Shown here piece after piece: positions 55,275 through 64,000 of a stretch of 64,000 bases of DNA. How positions within the stretch are numbered: position 1 is the stretch's first letter; every line of letters starts with the position of its first letter. A program made the translations under genes and the position numbers. Source of the DNA: Odiellus spinosus (Eukaryota; Arthropoda; Arachnida; Opiliones; Phalangiidae); assembly GCA_963920705.1 (NCBI GenBank), contig CAWUCO010000002.1, positions 186,001 through 250,000 on the forward strand. The letters run 5' to 3'. The notes beneath the pieces were generated by a model. That model saw only the letters and a list, made by a program, of their open reading frames with translations. It was not told where the DNA came from and made no database searches.

Positions 55275-57739
55275 CTTGAAACGAAAGCTATCATCGTAAA
55301 TAAGCCCGTCCCTCACCCGCACCTGTTCCGCGCGCGTGGCGGGATAGTCGAATCGACGAGAACGACAATTTTATTCCTGGTACCGTAACCGGTTTGTCGA
55401 GCGTAATAAGACGGGTCGCGCGCTAGCAAAGAAACCACCACGATCGTATCTTAAATTTGGACAATCGCGTAATCAACGACAAAATTAATGATCATCTCCT
55501 CGCGGCCATTCTCGATAAAGGCCATTTTCTCTTAAACTATTAGGGCTAGGATATAAAAATCGATGAATTTTGGGTGGGGGTGCGTTCGTCATTGTCCGCG
55601 GGGGATCCCCTTGTGGTTTCTCGTCCGCGTTGACAATATTACGATGCCAGGGTCAGTAATTAAGGGTTAAACCCGATCTGTCGATATTGGGGCCATCTTC
55701 ATCTTCTCATAATTAGGCGAGAATAAGATATTCCCAATTTCACTTACTAAAGCACCGATACTGTTTTAGATCTTCTCTCTGAAAAATACGAAGACCAAAC
55801 TATAGTAGGTTTATTATAGTCCCCGATAAAAGAGTTACCAACCGGGTACGCGGATAAACGTTTAAACATCGCCTAAAGCTTAGTTTCCATTAAAGAAATA
55901 TGTATCGAACTTTTTGCGCCACGCCTGCGGCTGTTATAAATTGAAGTATACCTTTATTAAAATTTTATAAACCCCGAAATTCTAAAATGTATGAACGGAC
56001 CCTCGATTGGGAAAAGAACGGAAACTTAGCAAAATCGCTTAATAGTTATAACGAAGACTTGAATTTAGAAGTCGGGGTTTAGACAAGGTTATTTCTGTTT
56101 GTTTTATCTTTATTCATAATTGGAAATTAATCACGGGAAGTCTATGAAAAATGCGTGTAATCGCGAATATTTAACTGATTAACCAAATGTTTGTAGATTA
56201 TCTTGTCCAAATCCCGACCTTTAATTAATTTGAAAATAATCAAAAAAGGTTATTTTTTTATCGCACCTGGGGTGATGATGTTGTTTTTTACTTTTAATTC
56301 AAAGAAAACAAATGCCACTTTATCATTTTAATTTTATATAATGTTTCATAAATATTTGTCTAGCATAATTTCGTCGGCAGGTCTACCGACAAACCCATAC
56401 ACGTAAAGATTTCTCTCAGCGAGTTGGGGCGATCGCTGAAATTTCCCGCCCGGGTCGGGAGACCAGCGACTGTCGCAATCGACATCTTTGGTCGTTCAAC
56501 AACGCCATACACAGAAAGACCTTTTCAAGGACGAGCGACAAGAAGTCGTTGTCGCGTCAAAAATCGCATCGTGTATGGGGCCCTTTGGGGTTTTTATCCG
56601 CGCCTAACCCCTCCCTGTTTACGGACTCTCCTAGTTTTCTAGGTTCAATACAATAGAAGAATGCCCCCCGTTCTCTCTCTCACTCGCTGGTCCGGAAAAT
56701 ATCAAAACTATGTAAAACCTTGAAACTACAACATGTACATTTTCTCGCGAAAATAATAATCTTAGTAAACGCTATGAACAATTACATTATTTATGTTAAA
56801 CCAAAGATTCGCTTTAATTTACTACCCGTCAAAATCGAACCGATTTCTTAAACACGACACAAATTAATAACTGGGTCGTCCCCTTTGGAAAAATAACAAC
56901 GGCGATTTCAACAACAATTATTTTGCCGCGGAACGTCATTTCGACGCGAGCTTTTAAACGTCTAAAAATATTTCACTAAGTCTATTTTGAAGGCAAAAAT
57001 GAACATTCGGCAAATTTTCTTCTCTGGCAAGTGCGCGTGCTAATTTAGTAAGTAATAACCTTGGGATTAGTGTCATTAGTAAAATACGAAAAAAAAAATT
57101 AAACAAGTACCGAAAATCTTTTTGGTCAAGCGGAATATTTCAAATAGCTAAATTAACGAGGCTACTACGAGGCTAAAATATAATAGTAAATTATATTTGT
57201 TTCGAGTTTCGCTTTAAATTGTACTTCCGACCGACACTGATCGCGATCAAATTACAAGGAGTCTTTAGAAATTTGAATCGCGGGGCGTAAACCGCTATAT
57301 GATTACGCAACGCGACAAAATTTGCGGTTTTTTGTCGCGCTAGTGGAAACTAAGCTTTACTCGACGCGGCGAGGCTCGAGTTCCGCCGCGCTATCTACCA
57401 CCGACCAATGGGCGAGATTGGAAATTATTTCGCTATAATTTTATCCTTTATCTTTACCCTTATCGATTATCAATCCGAACCTACGTGGTTTTAGATTAAC
57501 CACTTTTAACCGAGCGCGCGCGTTGAAGTCGAAAAGCGAATGAACGAATAATTTATTCGATCGAATGACGCGGAATTGTTTCGAAATAATGAGATTTCAT
57601 TGGCGCGAATATCTCTATTAAGAAATAAAGAGACTCAATAAGCGTAAATGAAACTTTGTCATCATTTTATAGCAACGCGTCTGGCGTCTCGCGTCTCAAT
57701 GTCAATCGCGACGCGAAATCTCGTTCAAACTCGTAATAC
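55275..57739. other. Probable intron or intergenic DNA
   Basis: No further exon of the unrecognised gene was found. 56390-56590 has 'cccatacac', 'gccatacacagaaagacc' and the complement 'cgtgtatggggcc', suggesting the ends of a small element. Confidence 0.45.
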
Positions 57740-58000
57740 GCCCGAAAAGCGGCCTTCGAGCCTCTGCCGAATAAAATTCCTTATATCCAAATACAGTTGC
57801 TCTCCCCCTTGTTCCTACATATTGCTCTAATTTGCACTCGAGCCTGTCCAAGTCTTCTTCAGTCTCGACGACGGCGTATTCTTTGACGGACAGTTTCCCC
57901 TTAAAGACGCCGTTAATTTCGTTGCAGAATTGGGTGATGCCCAACAACCAGAAAGCGAGGACGAGACGAACCGACAATATTCCCCAATCCGAGGGGAAGG
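57740..58000 (-). CDS. Possible upstream exon with a membrane segment
   Basis: Acceptor CTCGTTTCAG|CCTTCC opens a frame of about 86 codons with a hydrophobic helix (ILSVRLVLAFWLLGITQF) and then an acidic region (ETEEDLDRLECKLEQY). A donor at GGGC|GTATTA is possible but moderate. The phase does not join directly to the exon at 55274, so at least one more exon would be needed, or this is another gene. Family not recognised. Confidence 0.4.
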
Positions 58001-58167
58001 CTGAAACGAGACGAAACGATCAGCGTCTAGCCAAGCTGGCCAGCAAGATGACAAGGTGACAAGGTGACGGGGCGTAGCTCTATCTAACAATAATCGGGAT
58101 AGATTTTAAACAAATAATATTCCTCAAATATTCATTCGACATATATCGACAAAATTAAAGGTCAAGG

Positions 58168-59366
58168 GTCTGCCACCCCTTTGCTTCTAGCTAAAGGCTG
58201 TCGCTGTTGAGGGGTCTGCCACCCCTTTGCTTCTAGCTAAAGGCTGTCGCTGTTGAGGGGTCTGCCACCCCTTTGCTTCTAGCTAAAGGCTGTCGCTGTT
58301 GAGGGGTCTGCCACCCCTTTGCTTCTAGCTAAAGGCTGTCGCTGTTGAGGGGTCTGCCACCCCTTTGCTTCTAGCTAAAGGCTGTCGCTGTTGAGGGGTC
58401 TGCCACCCCTTTGCTTCTAGCTAAAGGCTGTCGCTGTTGAGGGGTCTGCCACCCCTTTGCTTCTAGCTAAAGGCTGTCGCTGTTGAGGGGTCTGCCACCC
58501 CTTTGATTCTAGCTAAAGGCTGTCGCTGTTGAGGGGTCTGCCACCCCTTTGATTCTAGCTAAAGGCTGTCGCTGTTGAGGGGTCTGCCACCCCTTTGCTT
58601 CTAGCTAAAGGCTGTCGCTGTTGAGGGGTCTGCCACCCCTTTGCTTCTAGCTAAAGGCTGTCGCTGTTGAGGAGTCGGCCACCCCTTTGCTTCTAGCTAA
58701 AGGCTGTCGCTGTTGAGGGGTCTGCCACCCCTTTGCTTCTAGCTAAAGGCTGTCGCTGTTGAGGGGTCTGCCACCCCTTTGCTTCTAGCTAAAGGCTGTC
58801 GCTGTTGAGGAGTCGGCCACCCCTTTGCTTCTAGCTAAAGGCTGTCGCTGTTGAGGGGTCTGCCACCCCTTTGCTTCTAGCTAAAGGCTGTCGCTGTTGA
58901 GGGGTCTGCCACCCCTTTGCTTCTAGCTAAAGGCTGTCGCTGTTGAGGGGTCTGCCACCCCTTTGCTTCTAGCTAAAGGCTGTCGCTGTTGAGGGGTCTG
59001 CCACCCCTTTGCTTCTAGCTAAAGGCTGTCGCTGTTGAGGAGTCGGCCACCCCTTTGCTTCTAGCTAAAGGCTGTCGCTGTTGAGGGGTCTGCCACCCCT
59101 TTGCTTCTAGCTAAAGGCTGTCGCTGTTGAGGGGTCTGCCACCCCTTTGCTTCTAGCTAAAGGCTGTCGCTGTTGAGGGGTCTGCCACCCCTTTGCTTCT
59201 AGCTAAAGGCTGTCGCTGTTGAGGGGTCTGCCACCCCTTTGCTTCTAGCTAAAGGCTGTCGCTGTTGAGGGGTCTGCCACCCCTTTGCTTCTAGCTAAAG
59301 GCTGTCGCTGTTGAGGGGTCTGCCACCCCTTTGCTTCTAGCTAAAGGCTGTCGCTGTTGAGGGGTA
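58168..59366. repeat. 46-bp minisatellite, about 26 copies
   Basis: Unit starts 'ggggtctgccacccctttgc' and ends 'aaaggctgtcgctgttga'. Copies are almost identical. A 'ggagtcggcc' variant recurs at about 58671, 58808 and 59038, spaced by 3 and 5 whole units, and two adjacent copies carry 'gattct' (about 58500-58560). The array abuts the end of the Pao/BEL element. Confidence 0.97.
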
Positions 59367-59681
59367 TTAAATTTCTTAATCTTTTCGATAAGCGTACCGA
59401 CTCATAGACAATTTGGTAATGAAAACACACTTTATTAATATAATAATTTAAAATGAAAAACCAAGAACTGCTCTCATTGCAAACAAATTTCTATCTGACT
59501 AAAACAATTTTTTCTTATCTTATTTTTACCTCTGGATACCTTGTTGGAACAAAGTTCAAATTATACATTGTGTGATATCACATTATAAAAAAATATATTT
59601 TATCTAATTTATACAAAACAAATAAAAAAACCGGTTATCATAATTTTTAACACAATTAAACAGGAATTCAAATTCTTAACA
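59366..59681 (-). repeat. Candidate 3' LTR of the Pao/BEL element
   Basis: On the minus strand a purine-rich tract (GGCCGGGAG) directly precedes TGTTAAGAATTTG at 59681, a typical polypurine tract and LTR start. It runs about 315 bp to the border with the 46-bp array. A TG...CA end pair is not clear at the far side, so that border is tentative. The 5' LTR lies outside the window, so identity cannot be compared. Confidence 0.5.
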
Positions 59682-59707
59682 CTCCCGGCCAATGACATTC
59701 ATGGTCA

Positions 59708-60418
59708 TTAACCCAACTCTAACGGACAAAGTAGTTGAACAGGTCTCTTTAAAATTTGTCCACCTGTTGTTCGAATGGCGCAGGATCTGACTAGTCCATC
59801 CCTTCCTATAAAGATCTCCGTAATTCGCCCCATACTCCAGAGATGTCGGGGCATCTTATCCTCGACAATCAGGATAATATCGTCTACTTGCATCTGCTTC
59901 GTGGGGGTCTTCTGATTGGGCTTGTAATGCGCTGATCTCAACTCCATTATGTACTCCTTACGCCAGCGAGTCCAGAGTCGTTGCATTAGGTTTTCTCGAT
60001 ACTTCAACCTTCTTGTTAGATCCTTCTTGGTAGACGGTTGTTGATCTTGAAACGTCTTTGTCGGTAGAGAATTTAGCCGTGTCCCAATCAAGAAATGGGC
60101 TGGTGTTAAAGCCATCTCATCGGCAGGGTCGTTTCCGACATATGTCAGAGGTCGAGAATTGATTTGCGCCTCTACCTCTGTGAGAACCGTCATCATTTCT
60201 TCGTAATTGAGCAACGCTCGTCCAAGGATTTTCTTAAGCGGCGTTTTAACGGACCTCACTAAGCGTTCCCAAAATCCGCCCCACCATGCGGCTCTCTCGA
60301 CAATATATTTCCACTGAATTCCCACTTCTCCAAAAAATGTCTTCAGCTTCGAAATATCAATCGCCTTCCATAATGCGTGTTTCAGACAATCTTTCCTTCG
60401 GCAGTGGAGCCATTTCAA
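59708..60418 (-). CDS. Pao/BEL integrase C-terminal part and DUF5641 domain
   Basis: Begins effectively near 60350 with the end of the integrase core (IQWKYIVERAAWWGGFWERL, containing the last catalytic-region Glu), then the INSRPLTY motif and a C-terminal DUF5641-type domain (LTPAHFLIGTRL, then VDDIILIVED and LWSMGRITEI). The first 20 codons of the open frame are the zinc-domain region read out of frame. The two conserved Asp of the DDE triad are absent, so the integrase cannot be active. Confidence 0.88.
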   Translation of the reverse strand: MKWLHCRRKDCLKHALWKAIDISKLKTFFGEVGIQWKYIVERAAWWGGFWERLVRSVKTPLKKILGRALLNYEEMMTVLTEVEAQINSRPLTYVGNDPADEMALTPAHFLIGTRLNSLPTKTFQDQQPSTKKDLTRRLKYRENLMQRLWTRWRKEYIMELRSAHYKPNQKTPTKQMQVDDIILIVEDKMPRHLWSMGRITEIFIGRDGLVRSCAIRTTGGQILKRPVQLLCPLELG

Positions 60419-62366
60419 CTACTGCTGGTTTAACCTTGTACTTCTTGCAGATAAGGCATTTGTCGAGAACCCTTTTCGTGACTTGTCTGGCTCTCGGTAC
60501 CCAATATCTTTCCCGTATCTGGGTTATTGTCCCAGTAACTCCAACATGCAAAGAATCCATGTGAACCTTCATGATTAGTTTTTTCGTGAAAAGGTGTTCG
60601 CTAGGGATTATGTATGGGTGTCGTTGATCATATTCTAGGTCGGATAGCTCGAGTCTACCTCCTACTCTTAATAGTCCGTCAATATCCAGAAAAGGGTTCA
60701 GATTAGAAATAGACGAATATGAGTTCGGTCTTCCTCCATCCGCTAATAACCTTATTTCATCTGAAAATTCTTCATTTTGTGCTACCTTAAGCCAATACTC
60801 TTCGGCTTCTTGGATTTCTTCAATGGCCAATGATCCAGACCTTGGATGTTTCGAATTTCTCATATTCCAAAGGAGTCTTTTAATCCATGCAGTTATCCTT
60901 AGAATTCTATTCAAACCTCTGTAATTAGAGAGGTCCAAAAGTGGATTTTGTTTACTGCGCTGAAAGTTAGATTGTACGCATATTGGTCTTAGTTCTTCAT
61001 TATACTCTTGAGGATTCGTAGTTTCTAGATTTTCAACGGCCCATTGTTCAATCGATTTTCTAAAAAATGATGGGCCTGTCCACCATTTTTCTGATGATAT
61101 AAGTTCTTCTACGCTCATTCCTCGGCTAAGTAAATCCGCTGGATTGTCCTTTCCTTTACAAAACTTCCATCTGCCAGGTTCAGAGTTTAACTGGATTTCC
61201 GCCACCCTGTTGGCCACAAACGGCTTCCATCGATGGGCGTGTCCCCTTATCCAAGAGAGAGTTATTGAGGAATCGCTCCAGTATCGATATGTAGAGTTCG
61301 GAAAATTCGGTTTCAGTATCTTCATCAGCCTCACTCCAATTACCGCCGCCATAAGTTCCAATCTTGGTATGGTGAGCTTCTTTATTGGAGCTAGCCTACT
61401 CTTTGAGGCGACTAATATTGAGCATATTCGTCCTGACAAGCTATTAAATCTGGCATAAACGCATGCGCCATACGCTTTTTCGCTTGCGTCGCAAAAGCAG
61501 TGCAATTCTGTTTCGATGAACCTTGAATTTTCTAGTTCTTGCTCGTAATACCTTGGTATTCGTATAGCTTGAATTTCTGGGACCTCCTTACACCAATTTT
61601 GCCAATAAATTTTGAGATCCTTCGGAATTTCTTCGTCCCAGTCTGTTCCTCGCTCCCAAAGTTGTTGAAAAACTTGTTTAATTCTTATTACAAACGGCGA
61701 AATGAACCCTATAGGGTCGAAAATTCTTGATGCCGAATGCAAAATGAACCTTTTCGTATCTTTTGGGGTTCTTAAAAAGTCGATTAATGCTGAGACGTCG
61801 ACTCTGAGAGTATCCGTTTCGTAATCCCACGCTATACCCAGAACCTTCAGTGTAATGAATGGTGAGCCGGCTGATATTAATCCATCACTTCCTCCAAACT
61901 GTTCTTCTCTCCAACGTTTCCTTAATCTGGGTGAGTTTGTCTGCCACTTCTTAAGTTCCATGCCGGCTTCCTTTAAAATGTGTTGAGGTTCATGAGCTAG
62001 ATTGTCGGCCAGCGTTTCGTTCTCTTCACCTCCTACAAGGTCATCTATATAAAGATGTTCTTCAATTAGCCTTACGGCCTTCGGATATGTTTCTCTATAT
62101 TTCTCAATGTGATGACGGATAGTTCCTGCCAAAAGAAATGGACTTGAAGTACATCCAAATAGGACACGAGTCATTCTTAAGGTCATCAGCTTGACATTTT
62201 TAAGATTGGTAGTGGGTTCGAGTTTTCCATCGAACCATAGAAATCTTGTGGCATCCCTATCATCTTCTCTAAGCCCGACTTGTAAGAAAGCCTTTTCTAT
62301 ATCTGCCACAAAGGCAACTCGATATCTTCTAAACTTTACTATGATTCCAAAGAGATCAGTATTCAT
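60357..62366 (-). CDS. Pao/BEL reverse transcriptase, RNase H and integrase zinc domain
   Basis: Visible are the first catalytic Asp in VADIEKAFLQV, the YIDDLVGG box, RNase H acidic residues (FCDASEKAYGA, PRLELMAAV, YWSDSSITL) and the integrase H2C2 zinc-binding segment (HVGVT...CLICKKYK). The frame ends shortly after PLPKERL, where the integrase core should begin. Its start is set by the frameshift, not by a real initiation codon: homology continues upstream in this frame without ATG. Confidence 0.92.
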   Translation of the reverse strand: MNTDLFGIIVKFRRYRVAFVADIEKAFLQVGLREDDRDATRFLWFDGKLEPTTNLKNVKLMTLRMTRVLFGCTSSPFLLAGTIRHHIEKYRETYPKAVRLIEEHLYIDDLVGGEENETLADNLAHEPQHILKEAGMELKKWQTNSPRLRKRWREEQFGGSDGLISAGSPFITLKVLGIAWDYETDTLRVDVSALIDFLRTPKDTKRFILHSASRIFDPIGFISPFVIRIKQVFQQLWERGTDWDEEIPKDLKIYWQNWCKEVPEIQAIRIPRYYEQELENSRFIETELHCFCDASEKAYGACVYARFNSLSGRICSILVASKSRLAPIKKLTIPRLELMAAVIGVRLMKILKPNFPNSTYRYWSDSSITLSWIRGHAHRWKPFVANRVAEIQLNSEPGRWKFCKGKDNPADLLSRGMSVEELISSEKWWTGPSFFRKSIEQWAVENLETTNPQEYNEELRPICVQSNFQRSKQNPLLDLSNYRGLNRILRITAWIKRLLWNMRNSKHPRSGSLAIEEIQEAEEYWLKVAQNEEFSDEIRLLADGGRPNSYSSISNLNPFLDIDGLLRVGGRLELSDLEYDQRHPYIIPSEHLFTKKLIMKVHMDSLHVGVTGTITQIRERYWVPRARQVTKRVLDKCLICKKYKVKPAVVEMAPLPKERLSETRIMEGD

Positions 62367-64000
62367 GTTCTTTCCAACATGTAGGCAGTCGTTAAGAGAC
62401 GGGCTGTTCCCTCCATAAGATGATGCATCAAAGACAGGGCGAACCTTGTTAGACGGTTTGTTTTTATCACAGGGTGATGAGGTAAATAATATACCTTCTT
62501 TGATGTCTCAGGTAAGTCAACTGCCACTTCTGCTATACCATCTTTCAAATACCCTTGGATTATTTCCGAATATGCTTTCATCAGATTCGGGTCCTTTTGG
62601 AAACGATGTAGTAAAGTTTTGAATCGTCGTTTTGCGACTTCGTGATTATTTGACGTGAGCTCAATGTCCTTCTTCCAAGGCAAGGATACTTCATATCGTC
62701 CGTTCTTGAACACGATATTAGCTTGGAATTCGGACATTACTCCCTTCTCAACCTTTTCGACGGATTCGTCCTGCTCAACGATTCCAAGTGACTCAAGTTC
62801 CCATAGTGACCTCAAATGCGAGGACACTAATTCTTCTTCTACGGCAGAAACTCCTATTGACATCATTGAGCCATCTAAAGTTGGGCCTCGAATGGCGGCT
62901 TTTGACCTCCCATGAATGGACCATCCCAGCAAGGATTCTACCCCAACGCTTGATTGGCTCAGACGTTTTGTTTTTCCTGTCAAAATCTCGTAAAGATAAT
63001 CTGCTCCAATTAGAACGTTTATTTCAGATGGACTATTTGTTTGTTCTTTTATTGACCTTTTCTTTAGCATACAACCGTGGGATCTTAATTCATCGAATAG
63101 CGATTCTTCAGGCTGGCGAAGTGTAGCACTTGTAATTCTCGGAATTTCTATAGCTTCTAATGTGATTTTGTTAGCATTTTCTAGACTCTTCAAGGTGAGT
63201 TCTACTCTTCTTCTCTTGACTGTTATAGGATGCTTCTGTTGAAATAGATTTAAGTCCAAGGTCTCTATTCCAAGTACTGGTAGATTCAAACTCCTCGACA
63301 CATCTTCACATACGAAGGATCTTTCAGCTCCGCCGTCAAAGAAACATCTCACAATCTTGTTACTCCCTGTTCCTATGGCTTGTGCGTGAATCGTATGTAG
63401 AAGTACATGTCCTCCCTCTGATTGTTTCTTAGATACTGTTCTAAGGGCAGCAACCGTCAGTTCACCTTTCTCAGACCTTTCTTCTGGTTTCTGATAATTA
63501 TCTCTACAGACGGCTTCTACATGTCTTCTATTGCATTTATGACATTTACCTTTAAATCGACAATCTTGAGCTCTATGTCTCTCCTTTGTGCATAAAAAGC
63601 ATCTACCAGACTTCTTGAGCATCGCAAGACGCTTGTCATAATCAATCGTCGCATCAGTACACCCTTCCGTTTTATGATCAGATTTATTGCAAAAAATACA
63701 AGCTGGTATGTCCTTGCTCTCGCTTTGTGTACTAAAAGCAGCCGTGGAAGGATTTTTCTTCAAATGTCCTCCATAAGAATTGCGATACTGATTTGAATTA
63801 CCTGACCGAAAACTTCCTTTGGCCTCTAATTCGACCTTTGGCTTCTGGTAGCTGTACTCTCTTGCTTCAAAAAAACTACTTGCACGCTCTCGATTTTCCA
63901 CTTGCTTGCGAAAGTACTCCATTACTTCTTCAACCGTCCAGTCAGAATCTTCTCGTTTCATGGTAAAGTCAAACGCCATCTTTGTTGGAATCTTGTTTAA
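62363..64000 (-). CDS. Pao/BEL Gag C-terminus, zinc knuckles and aspartic protease
   Basis: The frame is open to the window edge, so the protein starts further upstream; the ATG at 63979 is internal to the DUF1759-type Gag region. Next come Cys/His clusters of the Pao type (CIFCNKSDHKTEGC, then CFLCTKERHRAQDC and CHKCNRRHVEAVC), and a DUF1758-type retroviral-like protease domain around FFDGGAERSF. The catalytic triad reads D-G-G where D-S/T-G is usual, so activity is doubtful or the family is variant. The last 30 or so residues before the stop are out of frame relative to the family, because the conserved pre-RT segment continues in another frame. Confidence 0.88.
   Translation of the reverse strand, partial: LNKIPTKMAFDFTMKREDSDWTVEEVMEYFRKQVENRERASSFFEAREYSYQKPKVELEAKGSFRSGNSNQYRNSYGGHLKKNPSTAAFSTQSESKDIPACIFCNKSDHKTEGCTDATIDYDKRLAMLKKSGRCFLCTKERHRAQDCRFKGKCHKCNRRHVEAVCRDNYQKPEERSEKGELTVAALRTVSKKQSEGGHVLLHTIHAQAIGTGSNKIVRCFFDGGAERSFVCEDVSRSLNLPVLGIETLDLNLFQQKHPITVKRRRVELTLKSLENANKITLEAIEIPRITSATLRQPEESLFDELRSHGCMLKKRSIKEQTNSPSEINVLIGADYLYEILTGKTKRLSQSSVGVESLLGWSIHGRSKAAIRGPTLDGSMMSIGVSAVEEELVSSHLRSLWELESLGIVEQDESVEKVEKGVMSEFQANIVFKNGRYEVSLPWKKDIELTSNNHEVAKRRFKTLLHRFQKDPNLMKAYSEIIQGYLKDGIAEVAVDLPETSKKVYYLPHHPVIKTNRLTRFALSLMHHLMEGTARLLTTAYMLERT

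Larger units (their letters stand above)
59366..64000 (-). mobile_element. Pao/BEL LTR retrotransposon, defective, cut by the right edge
   Basis: Gag-protease, reverse transcriptase-RNase H and integrase parts appear in the canonical Pao/BEL order on the minus strand. The element is damaged in two places: a frame change near 62450 at the start of the reverse transcriptase region, and a deletion near 60360-60400 that removes most of the integrase catalytic core. The upstream part (rest of gag and 5' LTR) is beyond 64000. The long intact stretches suggest a fairly young insertion. Confidence 0.92.

Noticed and set aside
58168-59366. CRISPR-like array
   Set aside because: The 46-bp units are contiguous with no unique spacers, and the genome is eukaryotic.
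60286-63126. Plus-strand open frames across the retrotransposon
   Set aside because: Shadows of the minus-strand Pao/BEL coding regions.

Overview
This is a metazoan nuclear window, almost certainly from an invertebrate. It is AT-rich, with small exons split by GT/AG introns, no operons, and repeats making up perhaps half of the sequence. The evidence for an animal is direct. A TRPM-type cation channel can be followed exon by exon on the plus strand (about 11801-23606). A D-aspartate oxidase with a peroxisomal C-terminus can be followed through ten exons on the minus strand (50352 down to 38210). There is also an intron-poor C2H2 zinc-finger gene, the 3' end of a sushi/CCP-domain surface protein, a lone SLC5-type transporter exon, and a Pao/BEL retrotransposon that runs off the right edge. 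The species cannot be named from sequence alone.

Layout, left to right. 1-1679 is a 14-bp minisatellite that continues past the left edge. 1680-7020 holds two inverted copies of a dispersed element whose outer arm is a tandem array and whose other end carries a small hairpin; a third copy lies at 50660-51640 and a relic near 43890. Between the first two copies are a possible hammerhead-like motif (4001-4033), a 15-bp minisatellite, a long palindrome and a hairpin element. 8417-9040 is a tandem duplication just upstream of the SLC5 exon (9072-9364). A GC-rich repeat occurs as inverted copies at 10646-11100 and about 17840-18190, the second inside a TRPM intron. The TRPM exons cover the end of the N-terminal region, S1-S6, the pore, the TRP box and the coiled coil, but the large N-terminal homology region is not in the window. 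Several non-autonomous elements sit in its introns.

23607-29262 is repeat-rich and ends with a 22-bp minisatellite and three exons of a sushi-domain gene whose tail looks like a GPI-anchor signal. 29487-32913 is a 3.4-kb foldback element: both arms are made of roughly 195-240-bp tandem units in opposite orientation, bounded by matching inverted termini. A rearranged relative lies at about 36190-37540. The zinc-finger gene (33897-35663) sits between the two. The D-aspartate oxidase gene follows; its 5.8-kb first intron contains a 101-bp satellite array and a second foldback element (47820-49545) with four internal tandem units.

The right part contains exons of an unrecognised gene on the minus strand (54517-55274, and perhaps 57740-58000), a 46-bp minisatellite (58168-59366), and a defective Pao/BEL element. 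Its reading frames are intact over long stretches but are broken by a frameshift before the reverse transcriptase, and most of the integrase catalytic core is missing.

I see no prokaryotic-type gene cluster, CRISPR array, rRNA or intact tRNA. The strongest candidates for new biology are the structured repeat families: foldbacks with tandem-repeat arms, and elements with a tandem array and a terminal hairpin. A duplicated exon inside the TRPM gene is also notable.
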